Shown: positions 52,653-63,114, counted from the first letter of the stretch. The stretch is DNA of 64,000 bases from Streptococcus oricebi (GCF_017883985.1 NZ_PRDG01000003.1:214656-278655), one strand, 5' to 3'. The notes: generated from the letters alone by a model not told the origin. Program-made: numbers and translations.

Positions 52653-54878
52653 GCAGCAGTCTCTTCCGAGGAAGAAAGTTTCCAAGACAATAGCGAGACG
52701 AAACAAGCCGTCCTTGCTCAAGCAGAACAAGCCCAGCTTGACCAAGCAGACCTAGCTCCAATCGAAGGGCAAAAGGTAGACGTCCGAATCCTGGCTACAA
52801 CAGACCTTCATACCAATCTGGTCAATTATGATTACTATCAGGATAAGCCCGTTGAAACCTTAGGGCTAGCCAAGACTGCCTTACTCATTGAAGAAGCAAA
52901 AAAAGAAAATGCCAATGTCCTTCTGGTCGACAATGGTGACACCATTCAAGGGACACCCCTAGGTACTTACAAGGCCATTGTCCAGCCGATTGCTGAAGGG
53001 GAGCAACACCCCATGTATGCTGCCTTAGAGGCCTTGGGTTTTGAAGCGGGAACCCTGGGTAATCATGAATTTAACTACGGCTTGGACTATCTTAAAAAGG
53101 TAATTGCCACGGCCGGCATGCCCATTGTCAATGCCAATGTAATCGATAAAAAAACCGGAAACTTTCTCTATGAACCCTACAAGATTATCAATAAGACTTT
53201 CACAGATACCGAGGGGCACAAGGTTAGCCTCAAGATTGGAGTAACTGGGATTGTCCCTCCACAAATCCTCAGCTGGGACAAGGCTCATCTGGAAGGTAAG
53301 ATTGAGGTCAAGGATTCGGTTGAGGCCATTCAAGATATCCTGCCAGTCATGCGCCGGGCTGGGGCAGACATTACTCTGGTCCTCTCCCATTCTGGTATCG
53401 GAGATGATAAGTACGAAAAGGGGGAGGAAAATGAGGGCTATCAAATCGCCAGCCTCCCCGGTGTTGACGCGGTGGTCACTGGTCATTCCCATGCCGAATT
53501 TCCTAGCGGAAATGGAACAGGCTTTTATGAAAAATATAAGGGCGTGGACGGAGTTAATGGTAAGATTAACGGCACACCAGTTACCATGGCTGGTAAATAT
53601 GGCGATCACTTGGGCGTCATTGACCTCAATCTGACCTATAGAGAGGGCAAATGGCAGGTTAGCAATAGCAAGGGCTCTATCCGCAAGGTCGACAGCAAGT
53701 CAAATCTTGCGGATCAGCGCGTCATTGATATTGCCAAACCTGCTCATGAAGGCACAATTACATACGTCCGCCAGCAAGTGGGGCAGACAACCGCTCCTAT
53801 CACCATCTACTTCTCCTTGGTCAAGGACGATCCGTCTGTCCAAATCGTTAACAATGCTCAGCTCTGGTATGCCAAAAATGAACTCAAAGGAACGACTGAG
53901 GCCGAGCTACCCCTGCTATCTGCTGCGGCTCCTTTCAAGGCCGGAACTCGTGGCGATGCCAGTGCCTATACGGATATAGCAGCGGGGCCTATTGCAATCA
54001 AGAATGTAGCTGACCTCTATCTCTACGATAATGTCACAGCTATCCTCAAAGTAACTGGAGCCCAACTCAAGGAATGGCTAGAAATGTCGGCAGGCCAGTT
54101 CAATCGGATTGACCCTAACAAGAAGGAAGCTCAAGAACTAGTCAATACTAACTATCGAACCTATAATTTTGATGTTATCGATGGGGTCAGCTATAAATTC
54201 GATATTACCCAGCCCAATAAATATGACCGGGAAGGTAAGCTAGTAAATCCTCAAGCCAGCCGGGTACGCGATCTCCAATACCAAGGTAGAGATGTGGATC
54301 CGCAACAAGAATTTATCGTTGTTACCAACAACTATCGGGCCAATGGAAAATTCCCAGGAGTCAGAGAGGCCAGTCTCAATCGTCTCCTAAATCTCGAAAA
54401 TCGGCAGGCCATTATCAACTATATCCTGGCCGTGAAAACCATCAATCCTACAGCTGATTACAACTGGGGTTTCAGCGATACCATCAAAGGCTTGGATATC
54501 CGCTTTTTAACTGCCGATCATGCCAAAGATTTGATTGCCGGCCAGTCTGACATTAGCTACTTGGGCCCTTCTCAAACTAGTCCAGGTTTTGGAGAATTTA
54601 GATACAATTATATCGAGCCGAGCCAAGAAAATGTCCCTCTTGTTCAGCCAAGCAAGGGAAAGAAGGAAACTAACTCTGGTTCAGTTCTGCGCTTGACTAG
54701 CTCCCAACAAGAAATCATTTTGCCAAACACTAGTCCAACAACTAACCCTCAAAGAATGAAACAAGGCCAAGAAGAACTTCCAGCAACTGGTCAGCAGGAT
54801 TCTCTGCTTAGCCTAGTAGGCCTAACTATTATGAGCGCCTTTTCTTACCTAGTTACAAGGTACAAAGAAAAGAATTAG
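52653..54878 (+). pseudogene. cdnP: CdnP/CpdB-type wall-anchored ectonucleotidase lacking start and signal peptide
   Basis: The frame opens after a TAA at 52650 with AAVSSEEESFQDNSETKQAV, as expected right after a signal peptide, but no start codon or hydrophobic leader lies in frame. The rest is intact for over 740 codons: metal motifs ILATTDLHTN, DNGDTIQGTPLG, GNHEFNYG, VLSHSG, GHSHAEFP; then the C-terminal 5'-nucleotidase domain and a sorting signal (LPATG, hydrophobic stretch, RYKEKN). The first in-frame ATG (53013) lies after the first two metal motifs, so that product would be inactive and not exported. Homologues degrade extracellular cyclic dinucleotides and 2',3'-cNMP. Confidence 0.75.
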
Positions 54879-54924
54879 ACAAAATCTGATAGATAAGAGG
54901 CAGGTTGATGGCTCCACAAGAAAG

Positions 54925-54962
54925 AAGGCATAACATCCAGCTGGATGTTATGCCTTTTTCTT
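54925..54962. terminator. Terminator after the nucleotidase gene
   Basis: AAGGCATAACATCC-AGCT-GGATGTTATGCCTT followed by TTTC; perfect 14 bp stem. Confidence 0.85.
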
Positions 54963-55035
54963 AGACTTGGGCTGACTCTCTTTTAAACCTAGTCCCTATA
55001 AAATAGTATAAGGCTGGGTTTACTCCCAACCTTAC

Positions 55036-55404
55036 TTAGTCTTTGATACCTATCCCACAAATCCGATGTTTCTCAGTAGCATTTTGCTTATCATAGCCAG
55101 GGCGGAATTTGGCTTTCGGAATTTTCTGCTCGTCTTCAAGCAAAGCCAAGGAATGGTACTGCTGGACATACTCATCACATTCCTCGCACCAGCGCTGGTC
55201 CTTGGGATCCCAAAAAATAGTCATCAAATCACTACGACTCTTGTAACGCGGTGATTGCTCTGACAATTTTATCCATGCTCTTTTATAATATTTCAAAGCG
55301 TCATAATAATGCTCAAAAGAGCGATTGCTAACAATATCTTTCTCCCAACCGTCTAAAAACCACCAAGGTTCATAATCCCCATACATTTCTACCACACGAT
55401 ACAA
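55036..55404 (-). CDS. DUF1033 family protein, probable TTG start
   Basis: A 122-residue cytoplasmic protein: YRVVEMYGDYEPWWFLDGWE at the start, YKSRSDLMTIFWDPKDQRWCEECDEYVQQYHSLAL in parts, and RPGYDKQNATEKHR. These are hallmarks of streptococcal DUF1033; function unknown. The in-frame ATG at 55422 would begin almost at the transcription start, because TATAAT lies at 55431-55436. The TTG at 55404, with AAGGA about 10 bp upstream, gives the family N-terminus MYRVVEMYGD and is preferred. Confidence 0.8.
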   Translation of the reverse strand: MYRVVEMYGDYEPWWFLDGWEKDIVSNRSFEHYYDALKYYKRAWIKLSEQSPRYKSRSDLMTIFWDPKDQRWCEECDEYVQQYHSLALLEDEQKIPKAKFRPGYDKQNATEKHRICGIGIKD

Positions 55405-55585
55405 TTTTCTCACATCCTTCATTACCGTATATTATATAGGAAATCGAGGCATTTTAAAAAAGATATGCTCAAAAGGGGAGAAAAAGACCCGGCCTCAAGG
55501 CCAAACAAGGGGAGCAAGGAAAAAGACTTCCCAGTCCTAGAAAGTCTTATCTGTCTCGGCTCTTCTCTAGCTTTTATCCAAGCTT

Positions 55586-55625
55586 AAAAGGCTCTGAGAT
55601 GAGCTTAAAATCATCTCAGAACCTT
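55586..55625 (-). terminator. Terminator of the second alcohol dehydrogenase
   Basis: GGTTCTGAGATGA and TCATCTCAGAGCC pair on the minus strand, followed by TTTT. Confidence 0.7.
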
Positions 55626-55643
55626 AAGTGACTTACTAGTCAA

Positions 55644-56705
55644 TCATGTTTGGGGTGAAATGTCATTTTCAATAATGACCTTAATAGCTTGGTGCTTGGC
55701 AGCCTCTGAAAAGACTTCATAAGCTTTTTCAATCTCGCTCAACTTGAAGTAATGGGTTACTAACTTTTCAGGGGCAATCTTATGACCTTCCAGAGCTTTT
55801 AAGAGCTGAGGTGTCGTATTGGTAGAGACCAGACCCGTAGTGACCTGGATATTGCGTATCCACAACTTATCCAAATCAAAGCTAACTGGCCGACCATGGA
55901 CTCCAGCATTGGCAATAGTGCCGTCTATCCCAATAATCTTTTGGCAGAGGTCAAAACTGGCTGGAATCCCCACCGCCTCAATCGCTACATCCACCCCACG
56001 ATTATCAGTCAGGGCATAGACTTGCTCAATCGCCTGCTGGGCATCTGAAGCATTGACCTTGTGGGTGGCACCGAAAGAGAGGGCCCTATCTAGCCGATTC
56101 TCATCCAAGTCAATCATGATGAGCTTACTTGGAGAGTAAAATTGGGCTGTCAAGAGGGCTGCTAAACCGACAGGACCCGAGCCGACAATGGCCACAGTCG
56201 AACCAGGGCTGATCTGGCCTTTTAAAACCCCGATTTCATAGCCAGTCGGTAGAATATCTGATAGCATGACCAGGGCCTCATCAGATAGGCCTTCAGGTGT
56301 GTGATAGAGGGTGTTATCCGCATGCGGTACCCGCAAATACTCTGCCTGCATCCCATCAATCAGATGACCAAAAATCCAACCTCCTTCATCCTCACAGTGG
56401 GCATAGATGCCTTTCTTGCAGTAATAACACTTGCCACAAGCACAGACACAGGAAATCAAGACCTTGTCTCCCTTTTTGAAATTGGTCACTGCACTACCAA
56501 CTTCCTCAACAAGGCCAATCCCCTCATGACCCAAAATTCGACCGCTCTCCACCGCTGGGACATCTCCCTTGATGATATGGAGGTCGGTCCCACAAATAGT
56601 GGTTTTCACTAGGCGAACCAGGGCATCTGTCGGCTTTTGAATCAGTGGTTTATCCACATCGACAAACTGGGCCAAACCTGGCTTGACATAAGTATAAGCT
56701 TTCAT
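55644..56705 (-). CDS. Zinc-dependent alcohol dehydrogenase (second)
   Basis: A 353-residue medium-chain dehydrogenase. Catalytic zinc: TTICGTDLHIIKG (Cys near 38) and GHEGIG (about 59). Structural zinc: CVCACGKCYYCKKGIYAHC (about 87-105). Rossmann GSGPVGLAALLTA near 176-188, then IMIDLDENRLDRA. Close to bacterial ADH/threonine-dehydrogenase-like enzymes; the substrate could be an alcohol or polyol. Only distantly similar to the adhP product at 20468. AGGAG before the ATG; cre-like site upstream. Confidence 0.9.
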   Translation of the reverse strand: MKAYTYVKPGLAQFVDVDKPLIQKPTDALVRLVKTTICGTDLHIIKGDVPAVESGRILGHEGIGLVEEVGSAVTNFKKGDKVLISCVCACGKCYYCKKGIYAHCEDEGGWIFGHLIDGMQAEYLRVPHADNTLYHTPEGLSDEALVMLSDILPTGYEIGVLKGQISPGSTVAIVGSGPVGLAALLTAQFYSPSKLIMIDLDENRLDRALSFGATHKVNASDAQQAIEQVYALTDNRGVDVAIEAVGIPASFDLCQKIIGIDGTIANAGVHGRPVSFDLDKLWIRNIQVTTGLVSTNTTPQLLKALEGHKIAPEKLVTHYFKLSEIEKAYEVFSEAAKHQAIKVIIENDISPQT

Positions 56706-56766
56706 AAGCTCTCCTTTCTAGCTAGTGGATTTTCTTAGCTCTATTTTATAACTTTTTCAGTTTTCT

Positions 56767-56780
56767 TGCAAGCGCTTTCC
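56767..56780. promoter_or_regulatory. cre-like site upstream of the second alcohol dehydrogenase
   Basis: TGCAAGCGCTTTCC (minus: GGAAAGCGCTTGCA) fits CcpA cre. TTGCAA within it may be the -35, with TAAAAT 17 bp downstream on the minus strand. Confidence 0.5.
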
Positions 56781-56835
56781 TGTTTTCTTAAACTGGTTTC
56801 TTTTTTTGTTTGTTTAGGTCCTTATTAAAAAACTG

Positions 56836-56874
56836 AAAAAAGAGCTGAGATGACTCTCAACTCCTCTTTTTTTA
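56836..56874 (-). terminator. Terminator of ftf
   Basis: AAAAAAGAG...CTCTTTTTTT with an inner GAG/CTC stem, directly after the ftf stop codon on the minus strand. Confidence 0.65.
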
Positions 56875-56891
56875 TAGGGCTAAGCAAAAAC

Positions 56892-59309
56892 TTAGTCTCG
56901 TTCTTCTTTCCTGCGATAGGCTGCACCAGCAAATACTACTCCGACAAGACCAGCAATACCAGCCAGGATAGAGGCTTGGGTAGCTACTGTTCCAGTAGAA
57001 GGGAGGGCAGAAGCCTTAGCTAGGTCTGGATTTTGACCGTCTTTTCCATTCTTACTGTTTGCCAGTCCACTTGGATCCTTGGAATTAGCCAGTTGACTAG
57101 CTGCCAAGTTTCTAGTAGCTGCTCCTTGACCACCATTTGGATCGTTTGGATCATAGTCAGCTGGAATCACAAGCTCACCTGGATCGTAGACTAGAGGTGC
57201 GACAAGGCTAGCTCCACTATTATCCTTCTTAGGATCTGCTGGATCGTCAATTGGCTTGTGGTCCTTGAGGTTGTAACCGATTAGTTCCCAATCCACATAA
57301 TAGTCTTCATTTGGAAGTTTGGCTGTTTCTAGAGTACCAACCATATCTTGGCTCTCACTACCTTCATCCCAAATCCAGTCCCCTTGTTGGGTCATCTTGG
57401 CTAGAACACGAGTTGTACCGTCTGGTAGGATTTTAACCAAGAAACTTGGTCCCCAGCTAGCCTTATTTTCAGGACCAGCCACACCATTACGGTTGGTGAT
57501 GTAAGAGGTCATCAAGACCGTATCGTTTGAGCCTTCAACTGGAACAGCAAAGTAAGAATAGGTCGCTGTTCTCCAGTCAGCAGGAACGGTCGCAGTCAGA
57601 ACGACACCAGACTCATTCAGAGGCTTGTAGCCACCTAGGAGACTATCAGAAACGTAACCAATCATGGCAACATTGTCTCCAATGGCCTTGTTGGCTGCTT
57701 CCCAGGCATCATCATTACTTCCCCGATTGAGACGAGTTGCCGCAAAGAGGTAGTATTTACCATTCAACTGAACCAAACTTGGACGTTCAATTTCGTCGCT
57801 GACCATATTGGCTGTAATCAAAGGACTATAAACCTTGTCTACCTTAGGAGCCTTCTCATCATTGGTTAATTTGATGATTCCTAGAGAGGCATTGGCCCAG
57901 CTAGCCCGGCTCTTAATATCTGGATTATTGATGACTTGGAAGAGATTCTTGATATTTTCGGCAGCCGTTCCGCCATAATTCTTCCAGTTGTAAACCTGGT
58001 CTTCACCCTGGTAGTTTTCGGTTCCGGTACTGGATTCAAAGATAATATAGCGGTCCCCATTTTCATCTTCCACGATATGGGCATCCCGCATGGCTGTATT
58101 ATCCGCTCCTCGGTTGGTTTCCTTCCACTGATCATAGGTTTGATAGTGGTAGCCATCCCCCTCAAAGATAACCTGGTCATTTTCAGTTGACTTGATCCAG
58201 ACATCCTTGTCATTATGTTCAAGATTGAGGGTGATAGAGGCCAATTTTTGGTGGTTGGTTCCTTCGCTACCATCAACTTGGGTATAGTAGAGCTGGATAG
58301 AGCCGTCCTTGTTGACAATGGCTGAACCAGACCATTGTTGCAGGTTCTCACTTAGACCATAACCAAAGATAGAGCCTGCATTCTTCCAGTTTTGTAGATT
58401 GTTGTCCCCATACTTATTGTAAACCAAGTAGAGGTGGTTGTCATTGGTACCAGGAACCCCCATCATGGCAACAGCCAGTTGGTAACCATTCCAGTTAGCC
58501 ACCAGCTTGGTCCGAACATCCTGAACTGGCCAAGAATCCCAAACTTCCAATTCTTCTACCTTGCCTGATTGGGCATTGCGAGTAGTAGCTGCATCCATAT
58601 TTCTAATGGCATCCGCCTTAAAGAAAGGAATAGCATAGCGGGGGTCTTGATCAATCAAGGATTGGGCAATATCTGCAAAATTCTTGTAGGTCATTCGAGT
58701 ACCAGCTTCCGCTGTATCATCGACTCGGACCCTGTTGAGGGCCTCGATTTGGACATCGGTTAACTGATCCAACTGGGCATCTGTAAATCCAGCCTCAGCC
58801 ACCAACTTTTGAGCTGTCTCTCCCAGTCTTCCATAGTTGGAGCTGGTATAATTTGGAGCAGCTACTGGTGCCTGCTTGGTGTCCGTCAGAACTTCTGGGC
58901 TCTCGCCAGTCTTAAGCGAATTTGCATTCTGCTTGTTAGTTCCCTTGTCAGAGACACTAGCTTCTTGGGCTGGATTAGCTGTTTCTGCTACTTCCTTGCC
59001 TGCCGGCTGGTCCGCTGGAGTAGGAGCCTCTTGGGCTTTTTCAGGACTAGCTGCTGGGGCTACTTCTGCGGCGGCTGGAGCATTGTAGACTGGTCCTGTT
59101 GCAGGAGCCTGACCTTCATCAACCACTACCTGCTTTTCCTCAGTTGGAGCTTGAGCTGCTGGAGCATCTGGAACTCCCTCTGCTGGAGCAGGGGCAGTTT
59201 CCTCAGCCAACACTTGGTTGGCACTTGCTAGGCCGACAGCAATACTTGCTACCACCCAGAACTTCCCCTTCTTGTACATCTTTTTCTTCGACGTGTCTTG
59301 TCTTTTCAT
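56892..59309 (-). CDS. ftf: Wall-anchored fructosyltransferase (GH68)
   Basis: An 805-residue enzyme that makes fructan from sucrose. It has a KxYKxGKxW-type signal ([20 protein letters not shown]), an Ala/Pro/Glu-rich variable region (about 40-150) and a GH68 beta-propeller. Nucleophile Asp is in [10 protein letters not shown] (about 255), the stabilising Asp in [13 protein letters not shown] and the acid/base Glu in [11 protein letters not shown]-terminal LPSTG, hydrophobic stretch and RRKEERD indicate sortase anchoring. Levan- versus inulin-type product cannot be told here. Start at 59309: GGAGG is 9 bp upstream; ATG 59315 is only 3 bp from it. Confidence 0.93.
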   Translation of the reverse strand: MKRQDTSKKKMYKKGKFWVVASIAVGLASANQVLAEETAPAPAEGVPDAPAAQAPTEEKQVVVDEGQAPATGPVYNAPAAAEVAPAASPEKAQEAPTPADQPAGKEVAETANPAQEASVSDKGTNKQNANSLKTGESPEVLTDTKQAPVAAPNYTSSNYGRLGETAQKLVAEAGFTDAQLDQLTDVQIEALNRVRVDDTAEAGTRMTYKNFADIAQSLIDQDPRYAIPFFKADAIRNMDAATTRNAQSGKVEELEVWDSWPVQDVRTKLVANWNGYQLAVAMMGVPGTNDNHLYLVYNKYGDNNLQNWKNAGSIFGYGLSENLQQWSGSAIVNKDGSIQLYYTQVDGSEGTNHQKLASITLNLEHNDKDVWIKSTENDQVIFEGDGYHYQTYDQWKETNRGADNTAMRDAHIVEDENGDRYIIFESSTGTENYQGEDQVYNWKNYGGTAAENIKNLFQVINNPDIKSRASWANASLGIIKLTNDEKAPKVDKVYSPLITANMVSDEIERPSLVQLNGKYYLFAATRLNRGSNDDAWEAANKAIGDNVAMIGYVSDSLLGGYKPLNESGVVLTATVPADWRTATYSYFAVPVEGSNDTVLMTSYITNRNGVAGPENKASWGPSFLVKILPDGTTRVLAKMTQQGDWIWDEGSESQDMVGTLETAKLPNEDYYVDWELIGYNLKDHKPIDDPADPKKDNSGASLVAPLVYDPGELVIPADYDPNDPNGGQGAATRNLAASQLANSKDPSGLANSKNGKDGQNPDLAKASALPSTGTVATQASILAGIAGLVGVVFAGAAYRRKEERD

Positions 59310-59378
59310 CGGCATTAACCTCCTTTGCCTTTTACACAAACTAAGACTTGGTGGATACACACCTGTCTATCCTCCCCC

Positions 59379-59407
59379 ATTATAATATTTTAAATTTACA
59401 AGTTCAA
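59379..59407 (-). promoter_or_regulatory. ftf promoter
   Basis: The minus strand has TTGAAC (59402-59407), 17 bp and TATAAT (59379-59384), with a leader of about 60 bp to the ATG. Confidence 0.7.
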
Positions 59408-59477
59408 TAGAAAATGGTAAAAATTCTGAATTTTCTAAAATACAACACATTTACAAACAGTCTGTCCATAAAAATAA

Positions 59478-59532
59478 AAAAGAGCCCAAGTGACCACTCA
59501 ATCGTTTGATAAGGTGGGCTTTCGAGCTCTTC
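59478..59532 (-). terminator. Terminator of dexA
   Basis: The minus strand has AGCCCA and TGGGCT arms (or alternatively AAGAGC/GCTCTT) followed by TTTTTTATTTTT, about 290 bp after the dexA stop. Confidence 0.6.
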
Positions 59533-59820
59533 CTAATCTGTCCTTTTCAAGCCAAATTAGACAGTTAGTTTTTCAGATAAAAAAATTTATTTGAACATTA
59601 TGGGACAATTATCTGTTCTTTAAAAAACAGATAGGGCTTAAAGAAAACTTTATTCCCCTTTATTTTGAGGAAATCGTAAAAATTCCGCAAAAGACCTTGT
59701 TCAAATGAAAAAATTAAAACTTTTACTTTTATCTATGAAAGCTATATAAAAATGAAGATGAAAGCAGGCAGATTAGGTTTTCCTGGCCTTCACATTCCCC
59801 TAACAAAAAGGGGGCTTCTC

Positions 59821-62610
59821 TTAGTCTGGTAGGTAGATCATGTCCCAGAGGGTGAGTCGAGGAACTTGAATCAGGAGACCGTAGCTTCCATCTCTCTTGA
59901 CAACTCGAGCTTTGACTTGTTTCATATCTCCCTTGAGCCAGTCATCGGGTGAGCTAACGTAGACAGACTTGGCTTTTTTCTCAGCCTCTTGCTTGGTCAG
60001 GCCGGTCAAAGGATAATAAACAGTTAGGTTTCTTTCTTCCTTGGGCCGTTTATTTTCCGATAGACCGGCCTTATTGGTCCAGTCCGAGTTGATTCCTTGC
60101 AGATTGATGAGCTGGATGGTTTGAAAGCCCGGTCCCTTCTTGGTAAAGGTCCAGACTTGGTGACCACAGATGCCCGATTTTTCAGGGTCATTATTATCAT
60201 CAAAGGAGACTTGCCGGCCAGAACGATTAAAGACCTTGGCTAGGACCTGATCGTTTTCTACCCCATCTCCCCGCAAGAGATTTTGATAGGCGGTGATAAA
60301 TTGCTGGTAGTTATAGAGCTTACGATTTAGCTCTTCAGAAACTTTCAAGCCCTGGCTGGCGTAGTAGGCCGCATCAAGAATCCCTACCCCGTACTTATGT
60401 TTAGAGTTGGCATTGGCGGCGACTGTCATGTGGTAGCCCCCAGCTGCTGCTACGGTCGCGTCCACTAAAAGGGCTGCGTCTGTCTGGAAATACTCATCCT
60501 TGGCTGAAGGATTACCGTCTCCTGGCAGTTCCATATAGGCTGCTACAATCAGGGATTTGCCAGATAGTTCCCTGACTTGGTCCACCAAGCGTTTCAAATC
60601 TCCATATTCGGTATGGAAACGCCCGGTTCCAGTCTTATTATCGTCCCGATCGCCATTGGCCCAGACCTCGGTGTAGACGACATCCTGCTTGGACTTGGCC
60701 AAATCCTTTAGTCCTTGACCGCCTACTGCATTTAAGGTGAAATACTTATTAGGAATCAGGTCCTTGACCCGATTGGTAAAGTGGGCATAGGTATCAGACA
60801 TCAAAAAGGAATCACTGTTTTTCTTGCTCTGCCTTTGCTCTGAGGTATTGACGCGGGCATCCCCGATGGTGTCGCCCTGCCAACCATCAAAACCAGCCAC
60901 ATCCATGGCCTCCTGCATGGTTTTAGTGATGTAGTTCTGCCAGGAAGGACTGGCTGGATTGTAGTATTCCTGATAGACCTTTAGCTCTTCCCCCTCCTTT
61001 AACATGGGGTTGGTCATAGGGCTTCCCTTTTTACCAAAATAATTATCCTCATAGTTATAGACTAGCTGGTCATCTTTGACTGGAATGGCTGGATCAAAAT
61101 TGGTCCGGGCGCTAATCATATTATAGAGCAGGGCCTTGGCCCCGTCTTGGTGACTCTGCTTGACCAAATCTTTAATAACCTGGCTATCTATCTGGGACTG
61201 ACTCCACCAGTTCCACTCCTGCTTAAAGACCTGGTCCTCTTTTGAAAAGGGTTGAGTTGGGTGCTGGTAGACATCATAGTAAAAATGGGCATTGATATGC
61301 ATATTTTTCATTTGTTCAAATTCCTTAGCATATCTGGCCTTGAGCTCAGGCTTATCTAAAATACTATTTTGGTAGTCTTCAGAGCCAGCCACCGTTCCAT
61401 AACGAGGAAACTTGGTCCAATCGCTTTCAACAGACAAGCCCATAACCTTAGAAGCCATAAGCTGCCTTTGCTGGTCAAGAATGCTGACCTTGACTGCATA
61501 GCCAGTATCATTTTTCAGCCAAGAGGCTGGAATGGTGAAAAATTTCTGCAAACTAGCCTCTTTTTCCAAGGAAATCGAGTCTCCGCTCCTCAAAAAGACC
61601 TGAGCCTCGATAGCTGAGCCAAGTCTGCGCTGGGCATGATAGACTTCTAGCCGGGCTGTGATAATCTGATCTTGCTTACTGCTGTTAGCAAAGGAGAAGG
61701 AAACCGGTACATCCTGCCCCTCCTTAAAGGCCTGGAGGGTGCTGACCGGATCTGACAAGGTCTGATTGTGATCATAGCTATCCTTTATCTTTTCCACAGG
61801 GTCTTCGATAGAATTCGAGAAAGAAGCCTTGTCCTTTTTCTGCCGTGCCCTTTCCAGCAGTTCCTGGACCTGGTCTGGAGTCTTTAGGCCCCTTAACTCT
61901 CGATTAAAGACCGCTAAGTCTCTTTGACTTAAGCCTAGATTTTGCAGACGATGACTAGCCTCTTCTTTAGCCTTATTTAGAATAGGAAGTTTGTTTTGGT
62001 CTGATCGGTCTTGGGCTCGCTTTAGAATCTGGGTCAGGTCAGCCTGGCTTTGAGCCTGCCTAAGCTCCTCAGAAAAAACATCCCAATCCTTCATTCCTAG
62101 ATCAAAGTCCTGCATTCTCTTTAAACTAGCCTCCCTTTTCTCGTCCAGAGAAGAAAGCGACTCAGGAGGTCCTGCCTCAGCCTTGGGCTCGGCCCCTTTG
62201 GGGTCTTCTTTTTTAGTCACCTCTCCCGAGGAAGCGACCTCGATTTTCTCCTCTTTTTCTCTTGCCAAATCCAGTTTATCTTTTGAACCAGCTTTTTCGC
62301 TAGCAGTCTTAGCCAAACCAGAATCCCAGCTAAGTTCTGGACCTTGCTGGTCCTGCCGGGCTGGGGATTGGGCTTGTCTGGCTTCTTCCTTAGAGCTCTG
62401 ATTTTCCTGCTCCTGACCTTGCAAAGCCGATTCCTCCTGTCTGGACTGGCCACTCTTTTCTAGACTCAAGGCGTCTTGAACCTTTATTTGCTCTTCCTTG
62501 CTATCAGCAGCAAGCTCCGAAACTCCTAGATTGAGACTAAAGAAGAGTAAGAGCAAGGAGCATTTCCATAAATGTCCCTGCCTAGAATCTTGGCGACAAT
62601 AGTTTTTCAT
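59821..62610 (-). CDS. dexA: Secreted dextranase (GH66)
   Basis: A 929-residue endo-alpha-1,6-glucanase. Signal peptide (about 17-35), a long charged Gln/Glu/Lys/Ser region (about 36-150), then two related helical modules (about 150-210 and 211-265, KDWDVFSEELRQAQSQADL against RDLAVFNRELRGLKTPDQV). The GH66 domain follows: nucleophile Asp in AGFDGWQGDTIGDAR, acid/base Glu in VYTEVWANGDRDDNK. The protein ends ...TLWDMIYLPD with no LPXTG signal, unlike S. mutans DexA, so it should be released. GGAAGGAG before the ATG. Confidence 0.92.
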   Translation of the reverse strand: MKNYCRQDSRQGHLWKCSLLLLFFSLNLGVSELAADSKEEQIKVQDALSLEKSGQSRQEESALQGQEQENQSSKEEARQAQSPARQDQQGPELSWDSGLAKTASEKAGSKDKLDLAREKEEKIEVASSGEVTKKEDPKGAEPKAEAGPPESLSSLDEKREASLKRMQDFDLGMKDWDVFSEELRQAQSQADLTQILKRAQDRSDQNKLPILNKAKEEASHRLQNLGLSQRDLAVFNRELRGLKTPDQVQELLERARQKKDKASFSNSIEDPVEKIKDSYDHNQTLSDPVSTLQAFKEGQDVPVSFSFANSSKQDQIITARLEVYHAQRRLGSAIEAQVFLRSGDSISLEKEASLQKFFTIPASWLKNDTGYAVKVSILDQQRQLMASKVMGLSVESDWTKFPRYGTVAGSEDYQNSILDKPELKARYAKEFEQMKNMHINAHFYYDVYQHPTQPFSKEDQVFKQEWNWWSQSQIDSQVIKDLVKQSHQDGAKALLYNMISARTNFDPAIPVKDDQLVYNYEDNYFGKKGSPMTNPMLKEGEELKVYQEYYNPASPSWQNYITKTMQEAMDVAGFDGWQGDTIGDARVNTSEQRQSKKNSDSFLMSDTYAHFTNRVKDLIPNKYFTLNAVGGQGLKDLAKSKQDVVYTEVWANGDRDDNKTGTGRFHTEYGDLKRLVDQVRELSGKSLIVAAYMELPGDGNPSAKDEYFQTDAALLVDATVAAAGGYHMTVAANANSKHKYGVGILDAAYYASQGLKVSEELNRKLYNYQQFITAYQNLLRGDGVENDQVLAKVFNRSGRQVSFDDNNDPEKSGICGHQVWTFTKKGPGFQTIQLINLQGINSDWTNKAGLSENKRPKEERNLTVYYPLTGLTKQEAEKKAKSVYVSSPDDWLKGDMKQVKARVVKRDGSYGLLIQVPRLTLWDMIYLPD

Positions 62611-62829
62611 CTAGCTACTCCTTCCAGCGGCTAAACCGCAGAATAAGCCTTCTTAATGATAATAGCCAGAACCTAGCCTACTTCCTTTTGGACGTAGGAG
62701 GCCATTGTCCCTTTCTCCCATACCAATGCAAGATGCCCAAACATAAAATTGGACACTCTTGCTGCCAATGTCCATATTATTGCAAATTTTTTGAATTTTT
62801 TCAAGTATTTTTGAAAAATAAAATCAAAA

Positions 62830-63113
62830 AAATAAAAATGGGAGTGGGACAGCTCCAATAGTCTGGGAGACTATTGGAGCTTGTGAATAAAGTAAGCAAA
62901 GCTTATCACAAAAAACTTAAAAGGAATAGTTCGTCAGCTTTCTTGTTTCTAGGCATTCGATGAATGACTTGAAAGAAGGAAAAGACTGGAAACTGTTAGC
63001 TTGCAGGAAAGCAAGCATAAAGCGAAAAGACCTTTGACGCGGCTACCGCATCTAGCGCATAAACCGAATGTATTTCAGAAGCCAAAGAACTTTTGTCTCG
63101 ACCTCTATTTTAA
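62830..63113. repeat. MITE-like hairpin element, candidate
   Basis: The left end AAAATGGGAGTGGGACAG (62836-62852) and the right end CTTTTGTCTCGACCTCTATTTT (in parts, 63089-63111) are imperfect inverted repeats. Inside are a perfect 14 bp stem, AGCTCCAATAGTCT-GGG-AGACTATTGGAGCT (62851-62881), and GCTTGC/GCAAGC near 62999-63016. No coding capacity. Confidence 0.35.
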
Positions 63114-63114
63114 G

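Larger units (their letters stand above)
59310..59820. other. Intergenic region ftf-dexA
   Basis: No gene. It holds the ftf promoter (59379-59407), the dexA terminator (59478-59532) and an AT-rich stretch between them (59540-59760) with scattered poly-A/T. A small CCCC/GGGG hairpin at 59803-59816 follows the dexA stop. I see no clear regulator box. Confidence 0.6.

Noticed and set aside
52628..52745. Short frame starting ATGAAAATTGGG after the promoter at 52600-52628 as a possible signal peptide for the nucleotidase
   Set aside because: It is basic (KQQSLPRKKVSKTIARR), not hydrophobic, and in a different frame from the enzyme.
53013..54878. Functional nucleotidase starting at ATG 53013
   Set aside because: This start leaves out the first two metal-binding motifs (TTDLHTN, DNGDTIQG) and any signal peptide, so the open frame from 52653 is treated as a broken gene.
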